DNA of 64,000 nt, taken from positions 62,001 through 126,000 of the forward strand of contig MWDE01000001.1 in assembly GCA_002070395.1 (NCBI GenBank), in the 5' to 3' direction. Made by a program: the position numbers and the translations under genes. The notes under the pieces were generated by a model. It did no database searches. It was given only the letters and a program-made list of their open reading frames with translations, and had not been told where the DNA came from. Each line of letters begins with the position of its first letter. Positions within the stretch are counted from its first letter, which is position 1. This document shows positions 29,980-38,622 of the stretch, piece by piece. The DNA comes from Synergistetes bacterium ADurb.Bin155 (GTDB taxonomy: Bacteria; Synergistota; Synergistia; Synergistales; Thermovirgaceae).

Positions 29980-32787
29980 TTGTCAACTGATTATAAGAAT
30001 ACCTTGAACCTTCCCGATACTTCTTTCCCCATGCGGGCCAACCTGGTCAGGAAGGAACCCGGGATCATTGCTTTCTGGGAGGAGAAGGGGGTTTACCGTA
30101 AACTGATGTCCGAGAGGGAGGGGGCGGTCAAATTTGTCCTTCACGATGGTCCCCCCTATGCCAATGGGAACATCCATATCGGGACGGCCTTTAACAAGAT
30201 CCTTAAGGACTTCGTCCCGAAATACAAGTGGATGACGGGTTTCCAGTCTCCTTACGTCCCAGGTTGGGACACCCATGGCCTGCCCATAGAACTCAGGGTC
30301 CTCAAGGAGATCGGGCGATCGAAGGAGACCATCGACCCCGTGGAATTAAGGCAGCAATGTAAGAGTTACGCCGAGAAGTATATCGATATCCAGAGGTCGG
30401 AGTTCAAAAGGCTTGGAGTACTTGGAGACTGGGAAAACCCCTACATAACCTTCAAGCCGGAGTACGAGGCCGCCCAGATAGGCGTCTTCGCCGATATGGT
30501 GGAAAAGGGACTCGTGTACAAGGGGCGCAAGCCGGTGTTCTGGTGCATAGATTGCCAAACGGCCCTCGCCGCTGCAGAGATAGAGTACGAGGACGAAACC
30601 TCGCCCTCGGTCTACGTGGCCTACCCCTTGATCACATCGGGCAACAGTGCGGTGGAGGAGGCTATCCGCGGGAGGGAAGTCTACGTCGTTGTCTGGACCA
30701 CCACTCCCTGGACGCTCCCCGCAAGCCTTGCCGTGGCGATCCACCCTGATTTCGACTACGCCTTCGTCCCCGCCCGGGACGGCAAGGTCTTCATCATAGC
30801 CAAGGCCCTCAAGGGGAAGGTCGCGTCCGTGACGGGCCTCGAGCTCGGGGAACCTCTCCTCACCGTAAAGGGGCGGGACCTGGCCAAGGCCCGCGCCCTG
30901 CATCCTTTCTACGATGACAGGGAGATGATCTTTGCCCTCGCCGAATATGTTGGCCTCGACCAGGGGACCGGCTGTGTACATACAGCGCCGGGCCATGGTG
31001 CCGAAGACTTCGAGACGGGTATTCGATATGGCCTGGATATACTCAACCCCGTGGATGACAAGGGTTATTTCCTCCCCGGTACGAAACTCGTGGGGGGCCT
31101 TTCCCTTGAAGAGGGTTCCAAAAAGGTCCTGGCCGTCCTGAGAGAAAGAGGTAGGCTTCTCGGGAGCGGCAGGATCACCCACTCCTATCCCCATTGCTGG
31201 AGGTGCAAAAAGCCCGTTATTTTCAGGGCTACCGAACAGTGGTTCGTAGCGGTCAACGCTTTCAAGGAGAATGCCCTGGACCAGATCGACCGAGTCAGAT
31301 GGATACCCGAGTGGGGCAAGGAAAGGATCGCCAACATGGTCAAGGAGCGATCGGACTGGTGCATAAGCCGACAGAGGATCTGGGGGGTCCCGATACCGGC
31401 TTTCTACTGCGAAAGCTGCGGCGGCCTGGTAGCCGACCCTCCCAGGATCAGGAAGGTCCAGGACCTGTTCCGCAGGGAGGGTTCCAACAGCTGGTGGCGC
31501 CTCTCGCCGGGGCAGATCCTCGGGGAACTGGCTTTTTGCCCGCACTGCGGAAGCCGCGAACTCAGGAAAGAGTCGGACATAATGGACGTCTGGTTTGATT
31601 CAGGTTGCAGCCAGGCGGCGGTGCTGGCTTCCCGGAAGGACCTAAAGTGGCCAGCCGATCTCTATCTCGAGGGAAGCGACCAGCACAGGGGCTATTTCCA
31701 GACCTCCCTCCTGACCTCGGTGGCCACGACGGGGAGGGCTCCCTACGACATGGTCCTCACCCATGGCTTTATCGTCGACGGTGAGGGGAGAAAGATGTCC
31801 AAATCCCTGGGGAATGTCATCGCCCCCCAGGAGATCATTGAGAAATACGGCGCAGATATCCTGCGCCTTTGGGTCGCCTCCACCGATTACAGGAACGATG
31901 TCAGGATCTCGGAACAGATATTATCCAACCTCGTGGAGTCCTACAGGAGGATCAGGAACACCGCCCGGTTCCTCCTGGGCAACCTCAAGGATTTTGACCC
32001 GGGGAAGGATAAGGTGCCTTTCGCGAAGATGCCGGAACTGGAGCGGTGGATCCTTTCAAGATTGCAGGCGTTGATAAGAAAGGCGACCAGGGGCTACGAT
32101 GAGTTCGAGTTCCACGTACCCGCCTACATGATCCATCATTTCTGCGTGAACGAGTTGAGTGCCATCTATCTCGACGTCCGCAAGGACCGGCTTTACGCGG
32201 AAGACCGCGCAGGAGAAGCGAGGAGAAGCTGCCAGACGGCCCTGTGGGCGATACTTCGTGCCTTGACGGAGATGCTGGCCCCGGTGCTGAGCTTTACCTC
32301 GGAGGAGGTATGGCAGGAGATGAGGAGCCTGGACCCCTCCATACCAGAGAGCGTCTTTCTTTCCCACTGGCCCGATGTTGACGAGACCCTTATCGATGAA
32401 GAGCTTGACAGCCGATGGGAGAGGATCCTCGAACAAAGGGGGGCCCTATCTAGAGCCCTCGAGGCGGCAAGGACCAACGGGGTGATCGGTCACTCCCTCG
32501 ACGCTCAGGTCGAGATCCTGAGGGGCGAAACCGTGGAGGATCCGGCGAGGCTTCTGCCCGAAGAGGAATGGGCGACCCTGTCGATAGTATCCTCGTTGCG
32601 CGTCGTAGGGTCCTTCGGTGAAGTCGGCTTCTCGTGGAAGGACCTGGAGACGGGGATGGAATTCAATATCAGGAAAGCACCGGGAGGGAAATGCCCGAGG
32701 TGCTGGAGATGGGCTCCGGAAGTACCGGAGCGCGGCGTTTGTGAGCGGTGCCAGGGTGTCCTGGAGCGGATGAACGGCTCGAGTTAA
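29980..32787 (+). CDS. ileS: Isoleucyl-tRNA synthetase
   Basis: Charges tRNA-Ile and edits misactivated valine. The 935-residue enzyme has the HIGH-type motif in [16 protein letters not shown], an editing domain (about residues 200-400), KMSKSLGNV, and a C-terminal zinc finger (CPRCWRW and CERCQG). A second cysteine pair set (CESCGG, CPHCGS) lies mid-protein. TTG 29980 is chosen because AAGGAGG precedes it by 10 bases; TTG 29953 falls in the terminator. No T-box leader fits in the gap. Confidence 0.96.
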   Translation: MSTDYKNTLNLPDTSFPMRANLVRKEPGIIAFWEEKGVYRKLMSEREGAVKFVLHDGPPYANGNIHIGTAFNKILKDFVPKYKWMTGFQSPYVPGWDTHGLPIELRVLKEIGRSKETIDPVELRQQCKSYAEKYIDIQRSEFKRLGVLGDWENPYITFKPEYEAAQIGVFADMVEKGLVYKGRKPVFWCIDCQTALAAAEIEYEDETSPSVYVAYPLITSGNSAVEEAIRGREVYVVVWTTTPWTLPASLAVAIHPDFDYAFVPARDGKVFIIAKALKGKVASVTGLELGEPLLTVKGRDLAKARALHPFYDDREMIFALAEYVGLDQGTGCVHTAPGHGAEDFETGIRYGLDILNPVDDKGYFLPGTKLVGGLSLEEGSKKVLAVLRERGRLLGSGRITHSYPHCWRCKKPVIFRATEQWFVAVNAFKENALDQIDRVRWIPEWGKERIANMVKERSDWCISRQRIWGVPIPAFYCESCGGLVADPPRIRKVQDLFRREGSNSWWRLSPGQILGELAFCPHCGSRELRKESDIMDVWFDSGCSQAAVLASRKDLKWPADLYLEGSDQHRGYFQTSLLTSVATTGRAPYDMVLTHGFIVDGEGRKMSKSLGNVIAPQEIIEKYGADILRLWVASTDYRNDVRISEQILSNLVESYRRIRNTARFLLGNLKDFDPGKDKVPFAKMPELERWILSRLQALIRKATRGYDEFEFHVPAYMIHHFCVNELSAIYLDVRKDRLYAEDRAGEARRSCQTALWAILRALTEMLAPVLSFTSEEVWQEMRSLDPSIPESVFLSHWPDVDETLIDEELDSRWERILEQRGALSRALEAARTNGVIGHSLDAQVEILRGETVEDPARLLPEEEWATLSIVSSLRVVGSFGEVGFSWKDLETGMEFNIRKAPGGKCPRCWRWAPEVPERGVCERCQGVLERMNGSS

Positions 32788-32813
32788 GCGAAGGCGCCGG
32801 GGTGGATGGGGAC

Positions 32814-33752
32814 ATGGACGAAGAGGAGACCCTTTCGCTGGTCGTAGGTGAGGACCTGGATGGCGAGAGGCTCGATGTCTTCCTGACATGGAAGCTCGAC
32901 AGGACCAGGTCCCAGGTCCAGGCGCTCATCAGGGACGGGAAGGTGAGACTCGAACAGGGCCAGAGAGTCAGGCCGTCGATGGTGGTCCGCAGCGGCATGG
33001 GTATCAGCGTATCCTTGGAGCCCAGGCCCGCCCGGGAGCTCATCCCGGAACCGGTCTTTTTCGGGGTGGTATGGGAGGATGAGGACATCCTCGTCGTGGA
33101 TAAACCCTCGGGCCTTATAGTCCATCCTTCCCCCGGTCATTGGAAGGGTACCCTGGTCCACGGTCTGCTGGACAAATTCCCCGAGATAGCGGAGTCGGGA
33201 GCGCCCGGACGGCCTGGAATAGTCCACCGCCTGGACGCGTCTACTTCGGGTCTGATGGTGGTCGCCCGGAACGACCGCTCCTTCGACACCTTGACCAGGG
33301 CTTTCCAGGAACGGCGGGTCAGAAAGGAGTACCTGGCCCTGGTCTGGGGTGTTCCCAAAAAAACCCTTGGGAGAATAGACCTTCCCGTCGGGAGAAACCC
33401 CAGGAACCGTTACAGGATGGCCGTTATTTCCTCGGGGAAAAGCGCCGTCACCGAATATTCAGTTCTCTGGAGCAGGAGCGGTTTCTCTCTGGTGAGGTGT
33501 TGCCTGGTGACAGGGAGGACTCACCAGATAAGGGTCCACATGAAGCACATCGGTTGTCCCCTGGTAGGGGACCAGCTCTATGCCCCAAGGAGAAAGACAC
33601 CCCACGGGTTGGATCGTCTTTTCCTGCATTCCTGGATCCTCGGCTTCGACCACCCCAGGAACGGAGAGCCCTTGCTGTTCAGGTCTTTTATCCACCAGGA
33701 GCTGCGGTCCTTCCTTGGAGAAGTCTTGCCCAGAGGCCGGGAGAGACTATGA
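32814..33752 (+). CDS. rluD: RluD-family 23S rRNA pseudouridine synthase
   Basis: A pseudouridine synthase of about 312 residues with an N-terminal S4 domain (about residues 15-75, RLDVFLTWKLDRTRSQVQAL) and the catalytic domain with IVHRLDASTSGLMVVA, which holds the active aspartate. GRTHQIRVHMKHIG and GDQLYA are conserved downstream motifs. The exact rRNA or tRNA target cannot be told from sequence. GTG 32802 is an alternative start. Its 3' end overlaps the convergent rqcH gene by 65 bases. Confidence 0.92.
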   Translation: MDEEETLSLVVGEDLDGERLDVFLTWKLDRTRSQVQALIRDGKVRLEQGQRVRPSMVVRSGMGISVSLEPRPARELIPEPVFFGVVWEDEDILVVDKPSGLIVHPSPGHWKGTLVHGLLDKFPEIAESGAPGRPGIVHRLDASTSGLMVVARNDRSFDTLTRAFQERRVRKEYLALVWGVPKKTLGRIDLPVGRNPRNRYRMAVISSGKSAVTEYSVLWSRSGFSLVRCCLVTGRTHQIRVHMKHIGCPLVGDQLYAPRRKTPHGLDRLFLHSWILGFDHPRNGEPLLFRSFIHQELRSFLGEVLPRGRERL

Positions 33753-35346
33753 CGGTGCGGGCCCTCGAATAGGAGACTTCCGAGATCGTCCCCGGGATGG
33801 GCCTCACATGTTTACGCCTGGTATAGTCCACGGCAACGGTCAGGGACTCGGAGGAACGGCTGTAATAGGCGGCCAGGGAGGAGGCGAATTCGATGACTTC
33901 CCTCGGTGGCGCGTCTTTTCCAGGGAGCCTCACAATTACATGGGCCCCGGGGATGTCCCTGGCGTGGAACCAGAGGTCTTCCGGTGATGAAAGGACGAAG
34001 GTCACCTTCCTGTTGGCTTTCCGGTTTGTCCCAGCCACCACCTGGAAACCCCTGTAGTTGAATTCCTTCACGGGGCTGCTTCCCCTCCGCGGCAACGAAG
34101 GGTCGGCCGCCGCCTTCAATTCGTCTTTCAAAATACGGATTTCCGCCATCGTCCGGGTTTCGCCCAACCGCGAAAGGAACTCCAACAGCGCTCTTTTTGA
34201 GGTTTCCACCTTTTCCGATCGGGCGGCAAGATTCCCCTCGTCGAGACGGCTTTTGCGGTACTTCCGGTAGTAATTCTGGGCGTTGCGGGCGACGGTCAGG
34301 GCGGGGTCCAGTTCAATATCGACCTTCTGGTATCCCTCTTCCGTCCAGAAGGGCAGGGTCACCTTCCCCGCCCCCCTGGGAATTTTTTGAGAATGGGCGA
34401 GAAGAAGATCGCCGGCCCTCTTGTATTCCTTTGCTTTCAAAGCCAGAGCGGCCCGATCGGCCATACCTTTTTCGATCGTGCTCATCCTCTTGAGCTTCCT
34501 TAGGATCTCCTTCTCCAGGATCAGGATCTCCGATCGGAGCCTGGAACGGGTCAGCGGCGAGAGGGAGTGCTCCCTTAAAATAGACAGGATCCCCTTCTCA
34601 GCGGAGACATGCTCACCTAGAAGGGTGCCGAAGCAGGATAATTCACCCCCGAGCTCCTGCAAAAGACATCGCGTCTCAAGAGGTTCCCCGCTCCCGGATT
34701 CCCTCCCGGGCAAAAGGAAGTCTTCCCACGTGCCGCTGCTGAAAAGGTGCCACTTGTTCCGAAGGGATGCCGACAGTTTTGCGCCCATCTTCGGCATTAC
34801 CGGCAGGGCATAATAAAGATCGGGACCTTCGGCACCCCGGGCGAGGGGTTCGGAGAAGGGGCGCACTGGAGGTTTATAAGGTGTTCCCGGGAGCCTCGAA
34901 GAGCCGGGGGATCCCGAAGAACCGGTGCTGATGATGAGCCCATCACCACCGAGCAGGAGCAGGTCGTTGTGTCTGCCCGTTAATTCGCACAGGAGCACCC
35001 TTTCAGCGGTGATACCCGCGGCGATGCCCCTGGAGAAGTTGAGCATTATGATCCTGTCGCCCCCTAACCTTTTTACGCCGGTCAGGGTGGAGCCGACGAC
35101 ATGCTTTTTGAGGAGGGGGGTCAGTGGGGACTTCGCCCGTTCCGAAAGGAGCAACTCGTCGATGTCCTCCCTTCCGGCGGAACAGACCGATGAAAAAGGC
35201 TCCTTCCAGCGTATGAAAAGGCCTTCGTTGGCACGAACGAAGAAGAGTGATATCCAGCCGTCGCCGCTTTCGGCCGCGCTGCAACGTTTTCCCAGGAACC
35301 CTCCCTTGACGGAATCAATAAGAAGGTCAAATATCTCCGGTTGCAG
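33688..35346 (-). CDS. rqcH: RqcH/NFACT-family ribosome quality-control protein, apparent non-canonical start
   Basis: The RqcH/FbpA family binds stalled 50S subunits and directs alanine tailing of the stuck peptide. The NFACT-R domain is near the C-terminus (DLWFHARDIPGAHVIVRLPG) after a basic coiled coil. The first in-frame TTG (35154) would give 488 residues and cut off conserved sequence. The frame is open further up to a stop at 35391-35389, and encodes the missing NFACT-N start (PEIFDLLIDSVKGGFLG, then WISLFFVRANEG). An AAGGGAGG site stands before ACG-ATC-CTG, with no ATG/GTG/TTG. I mark CTG at 35346, giving 552 residues; ATC at 35349 is equally possible. The conserved Asp-Arg pair (GGDRIIML) is then at 97-98. 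Confidence 0.88.
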   Translation of the reverse strand: MQPEIFDLLIDSVKGGFLGKRCSAAESGDGWISLFFVRANEGLFIRWKEPFSSVCSAGREDIDELLLSERAKSPLTPLLKKHVVGSTLTGVKRLGGDRIIMLNFSRGIAAGITAERVLLCELTGRHNDLLLLGGDGLIISTGSSGSPGSSRLPGTPYKPPVRPFSEPLARGAEGPDLYYALPVMPKMGAKLSASLRNKWHLFSSGTWEDFLLPGRESGSGEPLETRCLLQELGGELSCFGTLLGEHVSAEKGILSILREHSLSPLTRSRLRSEILILEKEILRKLKRMSTIEKGMADRAALALKAKEYKRAGDLLLAHSQKIPRGAGKVTLPFWTEEGYQKVDIELDPALTVARNAQNYYRKYRKSRLDEGNLAARSEKVETSKRALLEFLSRLGETRTMAEIRILKDELKAAADPSLPRRGSSPVKEFNYRGFQVVAGTNRKANRKVTFVLSSPEDLWFHARDIPGAHVIVRLPGKDAPPREVIEFASSLAAYYSRSSESLTVAVDYTRRKHVRPIPGTISEVSYSRARTVIVSPGLWARLLQGRTAAPGG

Positions 35347-35399
35347 GATCGTGGAACCTCCCTTCGAAAGGTCTTCATTTTTAGTCCTTCATGATGACG

Positions 35400-35430
35400 A
35401 TAATATGCCAGACCGGCTGAGTCCTGTCCA
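35400..35430 (-). promoter_or_regulatory. Possible rqcH promoter
   Basis: On the minus strand TGGACA and TATTAT are 19 bases apart, about 50 bases ahead of the rqcH ribosome-binding site. The spacing is longer than ideal. Confidence 0.35.
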
Positions 35431-35469
35431 CCAGGGCGGCCCTCGCGCCCCGCGCACAGACCCTTCGCC

Positions 35470-35498
35470 TTGACAACAAGGCGTTCCATCTCTAGAAT
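35470..35498 (+). promoter_or_regulatory. Promoter of the nine-tRNA cluster
   Basis: A near-perfect sigma-70 promoter: TTGACA, 17 bases, TAGAAT. It ends about 20 bases before tRNA-Ala and drives the cluster in the + direction, divergent from rqcH. Confidence 0.85.
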
Positions 35499-35518
35499 TG
35501 TCGCCGTCACTCGAGGAA

Positions 35519-35593
35519 GGGGCTGTAGCGCAGCGGGAGCGCGCTTCCTTCGCACGGAAGAGGCCGGGGGTTCGATTCCCCCCAGCTCCACCA
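35519..35593 (+). tRNA. tRNA-Ala (anticodon CGC)
   Basis: Acceptor GGGGCTG/CAGCTCC with one G-U pair, anticodon stem CTTCC/GGAAG, loop TTCGCAC, so anticodon CGC reading GCG. CCA is encoded. First gene of the cluster. Confidence 0.96.
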
Positions 35594-35629
35594 GGACGAA
35601 AAGGCTTTCCGGCTATTTCGAGGCTTGCT

Positions 35630-35707
35630 CGGGGCGTAGCGCAGCCTGGTTAGCGCACCTGCTTTGGGAGCAGGGGGTCGAAGGTTCGAATCCTTTCGCC
35701 CCGACCA
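35630..35707 (+). tRNA. tRNA-Pro (anticodon TGG)
   Basis: Acceptor CGGGGCG/CGCCCCG, anticodon stem CCTGC/GCAGG, loop TTTGGGA, so anticodon TGG. CCA is encoded. Confidence 0.96.
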
Positions 35708-35728
35708 TCCGAAATCCGGAAGGCTTCC

Positions 35729-35804
35729 GCGGGAATAGCTCAGTTGGCAGAGCGACGGCCTTCCAAGCCGTAGGTCGCGGGTTCGAATCCCGTTTCCCGC
35801 TCCA
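35729..35804 (+). tRNA. tRNA-Gly (anticodon TCC)
   Basis: Acceptor GCGGGAA/TTCCCGC, anticodon stem ACGGC/GCCGT, loop CTTCCAA, so anticodon TCC. Discriminator T, CCA encoded. Confidence 0.96.
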
Positions 35805-35825
35805 GTTTACCAAGAGCGGTAATTT

Positions 35826-35902
<77 letters not shown>

Positions 35903-35920
35903 TCGTCCCTTTTGGTATGT

Positions 35921-35998
35921 GGTGGGCGTAGCTCAATCGGTCAGAGCGCTGGACTGTGGCTCCAGAGGTTGGGGGTTCGATTCCCCTCGCTCACCCCA
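35921..35998 (+). tRNA. tRNA-His (anticodon GTG)
   Basis: Acceptor GTGGGCG/CGCTCAC with an encoded extra 5' G (35921) opposite C at the discriminator position, the hallmark of histidine tRNA. Anticodon loop CTGTGGC, so anticodon GTG. CCA is encoded. Confidence 0.96.
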
Positions 35999-36014
35999 TT
36001 TTTTCAGGATCGTT

Positions 36015-36090
36015 GCGCCCGTAGCTCAGTGGACAGAGCGGCGGACTTCGGATCCGCTGGTCGCGGGTTCAAATCCTGCCGGGCGCGCCA
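36015..36090 (+). tRNA. tRNA-Arg (anticodon TCG)
   Basis: Acceptor GCGCCCG/CGGGCGC, anticodon stem GCGGA/TCCGC, loop CTTCGGA, so anticodon TCG reading CGA and possibly CGG. Many bacteria read CGA with an ACG (inosine) tRNA instead, so this choice is less common. CCA is encoded. Confidence 0.95.
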
Positions 36091-36116
36091 TTTCAGAGCA
36101 AGGGGAGACAAGGCAG

Positions 36117-36192
36117 GGGCCATTAGCTCAACTGGCAGAGCACCTGACTCTTAATCAGGGGGTTACAGGTTCGATTCCTGTATGGCCCACCA
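36117..36192 (+). tRNA. tRNA-Lys (anticodon CTT), copy 1
   Basis: Acceptor GGGCCAT/ATGGCCC, anticodon stem CCTGA/TCAGG, loop CTCTTAA, so anticodon CTT reading AAG. CCA is encoded. Differs from copy 2 only at one acceptor base pair. Confidence 0.96.
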
Positions 36193-36212
36193 ATTTTTTT
36201 CATTTCTTGGTT

Positions 36213-36218
36213 TATAAT
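36213..36218 (+). promoter_or_regulatory. Possible internal -10 box before the second tRNA-Lys
   Basis: A perfect TATAAT lies 11 bases upstream of tRNA-Lys copy 2, after a T-rich stretch. No good -35 is seen, so it may add to, not replace, the upstream promoter. Confidence 0.35.
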
Positions 36219-36228
36219 GTCGGCATGG

Positions 36229-36304
36229 GGGTCATTAGCTCAACTGGCAGAGCACCTGACTCTTAATCAGGGGGTTACAGGTTCGATTCCTGTATGACCC
36301 ACCA
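36229..36304 (+). tRNA. tRNA-Lys (anticodon CTT), copy 2
   Basis: Acceptor GGGTCAT/ATGACCC; the rest is identical to copy 1. The single C-G to T-A change is compensated on both sides of the stem. Anticodon CTT, CCA encoded. Confidence 0.96.
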
Positions 36305-36313
36305 AGTTTTTTT

Positions 36314-36399
36314 GCGAGAGTGGTGGAATTGGCATACACGCTGGACTTAGGATCCAGTGCCTTTAAGGCATAGGGGTTCGAGTCCCCTCTCTCGCACCA
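36314..36399 (+). tRNA. tRNA-Leu (anticodon TAG)
   Basis: An 86-base class II tRNA with a long variable arm (TGCCTTTAAGGCA). Acceptor GCGAGAG/CTCTCGC, anticodon stem CTGGA/TCCAG, loop CTTAGGA, so anticodon TAG. CCA encoded. Last gene of the cluster. Confidence 0.96.
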
Positions 36400-36439
36400 A
36401 TTTCTTAACACTGGCGTCGGTTCATCGTATTTCCCTCAG

Positions 36440-36474
36440 GGAACCCCTTGGAGCGCCAAGGGGTTCCTGTTTTG
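36440..36474 (+). terminator. Strong terminator after the tRNA cluster
   Basis: A perfect 12-bp stem GGAACCCCTTGG/CCAAGGGGTTCC with a 4-base loop, followed by TGTTTTG. It separates the tRNA cluster from tig. Confidence 0.85.
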
Positions 36475-36523
36475 TAAATTATTGTTCGCCGGATGAGCCG
36501 GCAATGGAAGGGGTTGTGTTCCT

Positions 36524-37891
36524 TTGCGCTCAGAGATCGTGTCCCAGGAGAAAAATATAACCCGGATCAAGGTCGAGATCGATGAAAAAACCTTCCAGGC
36601 CAGGATGGAAGAGACCCTGGAGGGAATGAGGGCCAAGGCCGATATTAAAGGCTTCAGGAAAGGGCGGGTCCCTCGAAAAGTCCTCCAAATGCACCTCGGT
36701 CCCAGGGCCATTATGGCCGAAACGCTGGACAGCATGATACCCGGAGTTCTCGATACCGTTGTCAAAGAGTATGAATTGGACCTCATCTCGGAACCCTCGG
36801 TCGAGGTCGACGACATCAAGGCCGGCGAACCCCTGGCGATGACCTTCGTTTTCGAGACCATGCCCGAGGTCGCCCTGCCCGAGCTGGAAAGCCTTGAGGT
36901 CTCCCGGAAGAACGTCGCGGTCACACCAAGCATGGTCGACGAGGCTATATCATCTTTGCGCGATAACGCCTCGGAAAGGGAGCCCGTCACCGACAGGCCA
37001 TCGGGGGAGGGTGACCTCCTCGAGGTCATGTACGACCTGTCCCTCTTCGAGGAGAAAAACGGTGAAGCACCTCAGGAGAGTGACAGGCAGAAGTCGGTGG
37101 TGGAATTGAGCAGGGAGGCCCTCCCCGAAGAGCTATTTTCCGCGCTTTTGGACAGGGTCGCAGGCGACAGGGTCGAGGTCGATGTCAGGGTATCTCCCAA
37201 GGATGACGGCGACCAAAGAACGTTGCGCTACAAGATCGAGGTCCTCTCCGTAGCCCGAAAGATACTGCCGGAGTTGTCCGGGCCCTTCTTTGAGAAAGTC
37301 GTCGGTGAGTCGGACCTGGATGAAGAGGGCTTCCGCTTGAAGATAAGGGAGAAGCTGCAGGAGAATCTTCTCGCCGAAAGTCTGCAAAGGGCCGAGAGGG
37401 AAGCCCTAGACCTTTTGGTCAAGCGATCCCAGGTCGATGTGCCTGACAGCCTTGTCCAGAGACATAAGACCAGGATTCTCAAGGACCTGCATGAAAACGT
37501 AAGGAGAAAGACTGGAAAAACCTTCGAAGAGTACGTCGCCCAAGAGGGGCTGGAAAGGGAAAAGTTGGAGGCGGAAGCGGTCGAAGGGGCAGAAGAAGAG
37601 GTCCGGAGATCCTTGGTCATGGACGCCCTGGCTGAAGCTGAGGCGATCCAGGTGGAAGAAGAGGATCTCGACGGGGAGTTCGGTGAAATGGCCCGTTCCT
37701 TCAATATTGACAGGGATAAAATAAAAGAATTCTTCTTGAAGAACCCCGATGATCTCGCCGACCTGCAGCACCGGGTAAGAATGAAGAAAGCGGTCAAAAG
37801 GCTGATGGAAAAAGTGGCTGTCAGCGAGGAGACTTTGGAGAGCCCCTTCGATGGGACAGGAGAGGCGGAAATCGAAAAGGAGGGATCCTGA
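36524..37891 (+). CDS. tig: Trigger factor
   Basis: The ribosome-bound chaperone that meets nascent chains. The 455-residue protein has the ribosome-docking motif GFRKGRVPR in the N-terminal domain, a central PPIase-like domain (about residues 150-245) and a long helical C-terminal domain rich in charged residues. TTG 36524 follows AAGGGG by 10 bases; GTG 36539 is an alternative. Its stop overlaps the clpP ATG by one base, so tig-clpP are coupled, with clpX and lon following. Confidence 0.95.
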   Translation: MRSEIVSQEKNITRIKVEIDEKTFQARMEETLEGMRAKADIKGFRKGRVPRKVLQMHLGPRAIMAETLDSMIPGVLDTVVKEYELDLISEPSVEVDDIKAGEPLAMTFVFETMPEVALPELESLEVSRKNVAVTPSMVDEAISSLRDNASEREPVTDRPSGEGDLLEVMYDLSLFEEKNGEAPQESDRQKSVVELSREALPEELFSALLDRVAGDRVEVDVRVSPKDDGDQRTLRYKIEVLSVARKILPELSGPFFEKVVGESDLDEEGFRLKIREKLQENLLAESLQRAEREALDLLVKRSQVDVPDSLVQRHKTRILKDLHENVRRKTGKTFEEYVAQEGLEREKLEAEAVEGAEEEVRRSLVMDALAEAEAIQVEEEDLDGEFGEMARSFNIDRDKIKEFFLKNPDDLADLQHRVRMKKAVKRLMEKVAVSEETLESPFDGTGEAEIEKEGS

Positions 37892-38469
37892 TGCTGATTC
37901 CAATGGTCATTGAACAGACCGGCAGGGGGGAGAGGGCCTATGATATTTATAGCCGCCTCCTGAAGGACAGGATAATTTTCATTGGCGAAACCATCGACGA
38001 TCACCTTTCAAACCTGGTGGTCGCCCAACTCCTCTTCCTGGAGAGCGACAACCCCGACAAGGACGTCAACGTTTATATCAACAGCCCCGGCGGTATCATC
38101 ACCTCGGGGCTGGCCATCTACGATACGATGCAGTACATCAAGTGCCCTGTCTCGACAATTTGCGTGGGACAGGCGGCCAGCATGGCGGCGGTCCTGCTGG
38201 CTGGAGGCGATGCCGGCAAGAGGATCGCGCTCCCGAGTTCAAGGATCATGCTCCATCAACCTCTGGGCGGAGCCCAGGGACAGGCTATCGATATCCAGAT
38301 CCACGCCAGGGAGATCATGAGGCTCAAGGACAGGATCCACGAGATCCTTGTAAAGCATACCGGCAGGACCGAGAAGGAGATCGAGGCCGATACGGACCGC
38401 GATTTTTACATGTCCGCTGAAGAAGCCCTCAACTACGGGATCATCGATAAAGTCATCGCTGAAAGGTGA
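37891..38469 (+). CDS. clpP: ATP-dependent Clp protease proteolytic subunit
   Basis: The 192-residue serine protease that forms the double-ring chamber. The nucleophile is Ser97 in [14 protein letters not shown] and His122 lies in [10 protein letters not shown]; the catalytic aspartate falls in the usual later region. The [20 protein letters not shown] start is the standard mature-like N-terminus with only a very short propeptide. Partner of ClpX immediately downstream. Confidence 0.97.
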   Translation: MLIPMVIEQTGRGERAYDIYSRLLKDRIIFIGETIDDHLSNLVVAQLLFLESDNPDKDVNVYINSPGGIITSGLAIYDTMQYIKCPVSTICVGQAASMAAVLLAGGDAGKRIALPSSRIMLHQPLGGAQGQAIDIQIHAREIMRLKDRIHEILVKHTGRTEKEIEADTDRDFYMSAEEALNYGIIDKVIAER

Positions 38470-38490
38470 AGACCCTTCTTTTTAACGGTT

Positions 38491-38557
38491 CCGTGATTCA
38501 CGGTTGAAGGGAGCCCTCTCCAGGCGCTCCCTTCAATGTTCAAAAATGCCATTTTTG
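38491..38557 (+). repeat. Three consecutive inverted repeats between clpP and clpX
   Basis: CCGTG/CACGG (38491-38503), an 11-bp stem TTGAAGGGAGC/GCTCCCTTCAA (38504-38536) and CAAAAAT/ATTTTTG (38541-38557) follow each other closely. The middle stem is strong but no T-run follows it, so this is not a standard terminator. A candidate promoter for clpX (TTGCAG, 18 bases, GATAAA, 38555-38584) begins at the third repeat. Confidence 0.6.
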
Positions 38558-38622
38558 CAGTAACATAGAGCTGAAAGGGATAAAGAAGGGGACAGTAGGG
38601 CAATGATCAAGGAGGGATATTC

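Noticed and set aside
30346..31545. A 399-codon minus-strand frame opposite ileS
   Set aside because: Shadow of ileS; no family features.
35003..35284. Alternative minus-strand frame as a separate gene before rqcH
   Set aside because: It is out of frame with the NFACT-N homology that covers the same bases, and has an arginine-rich shadow composition.
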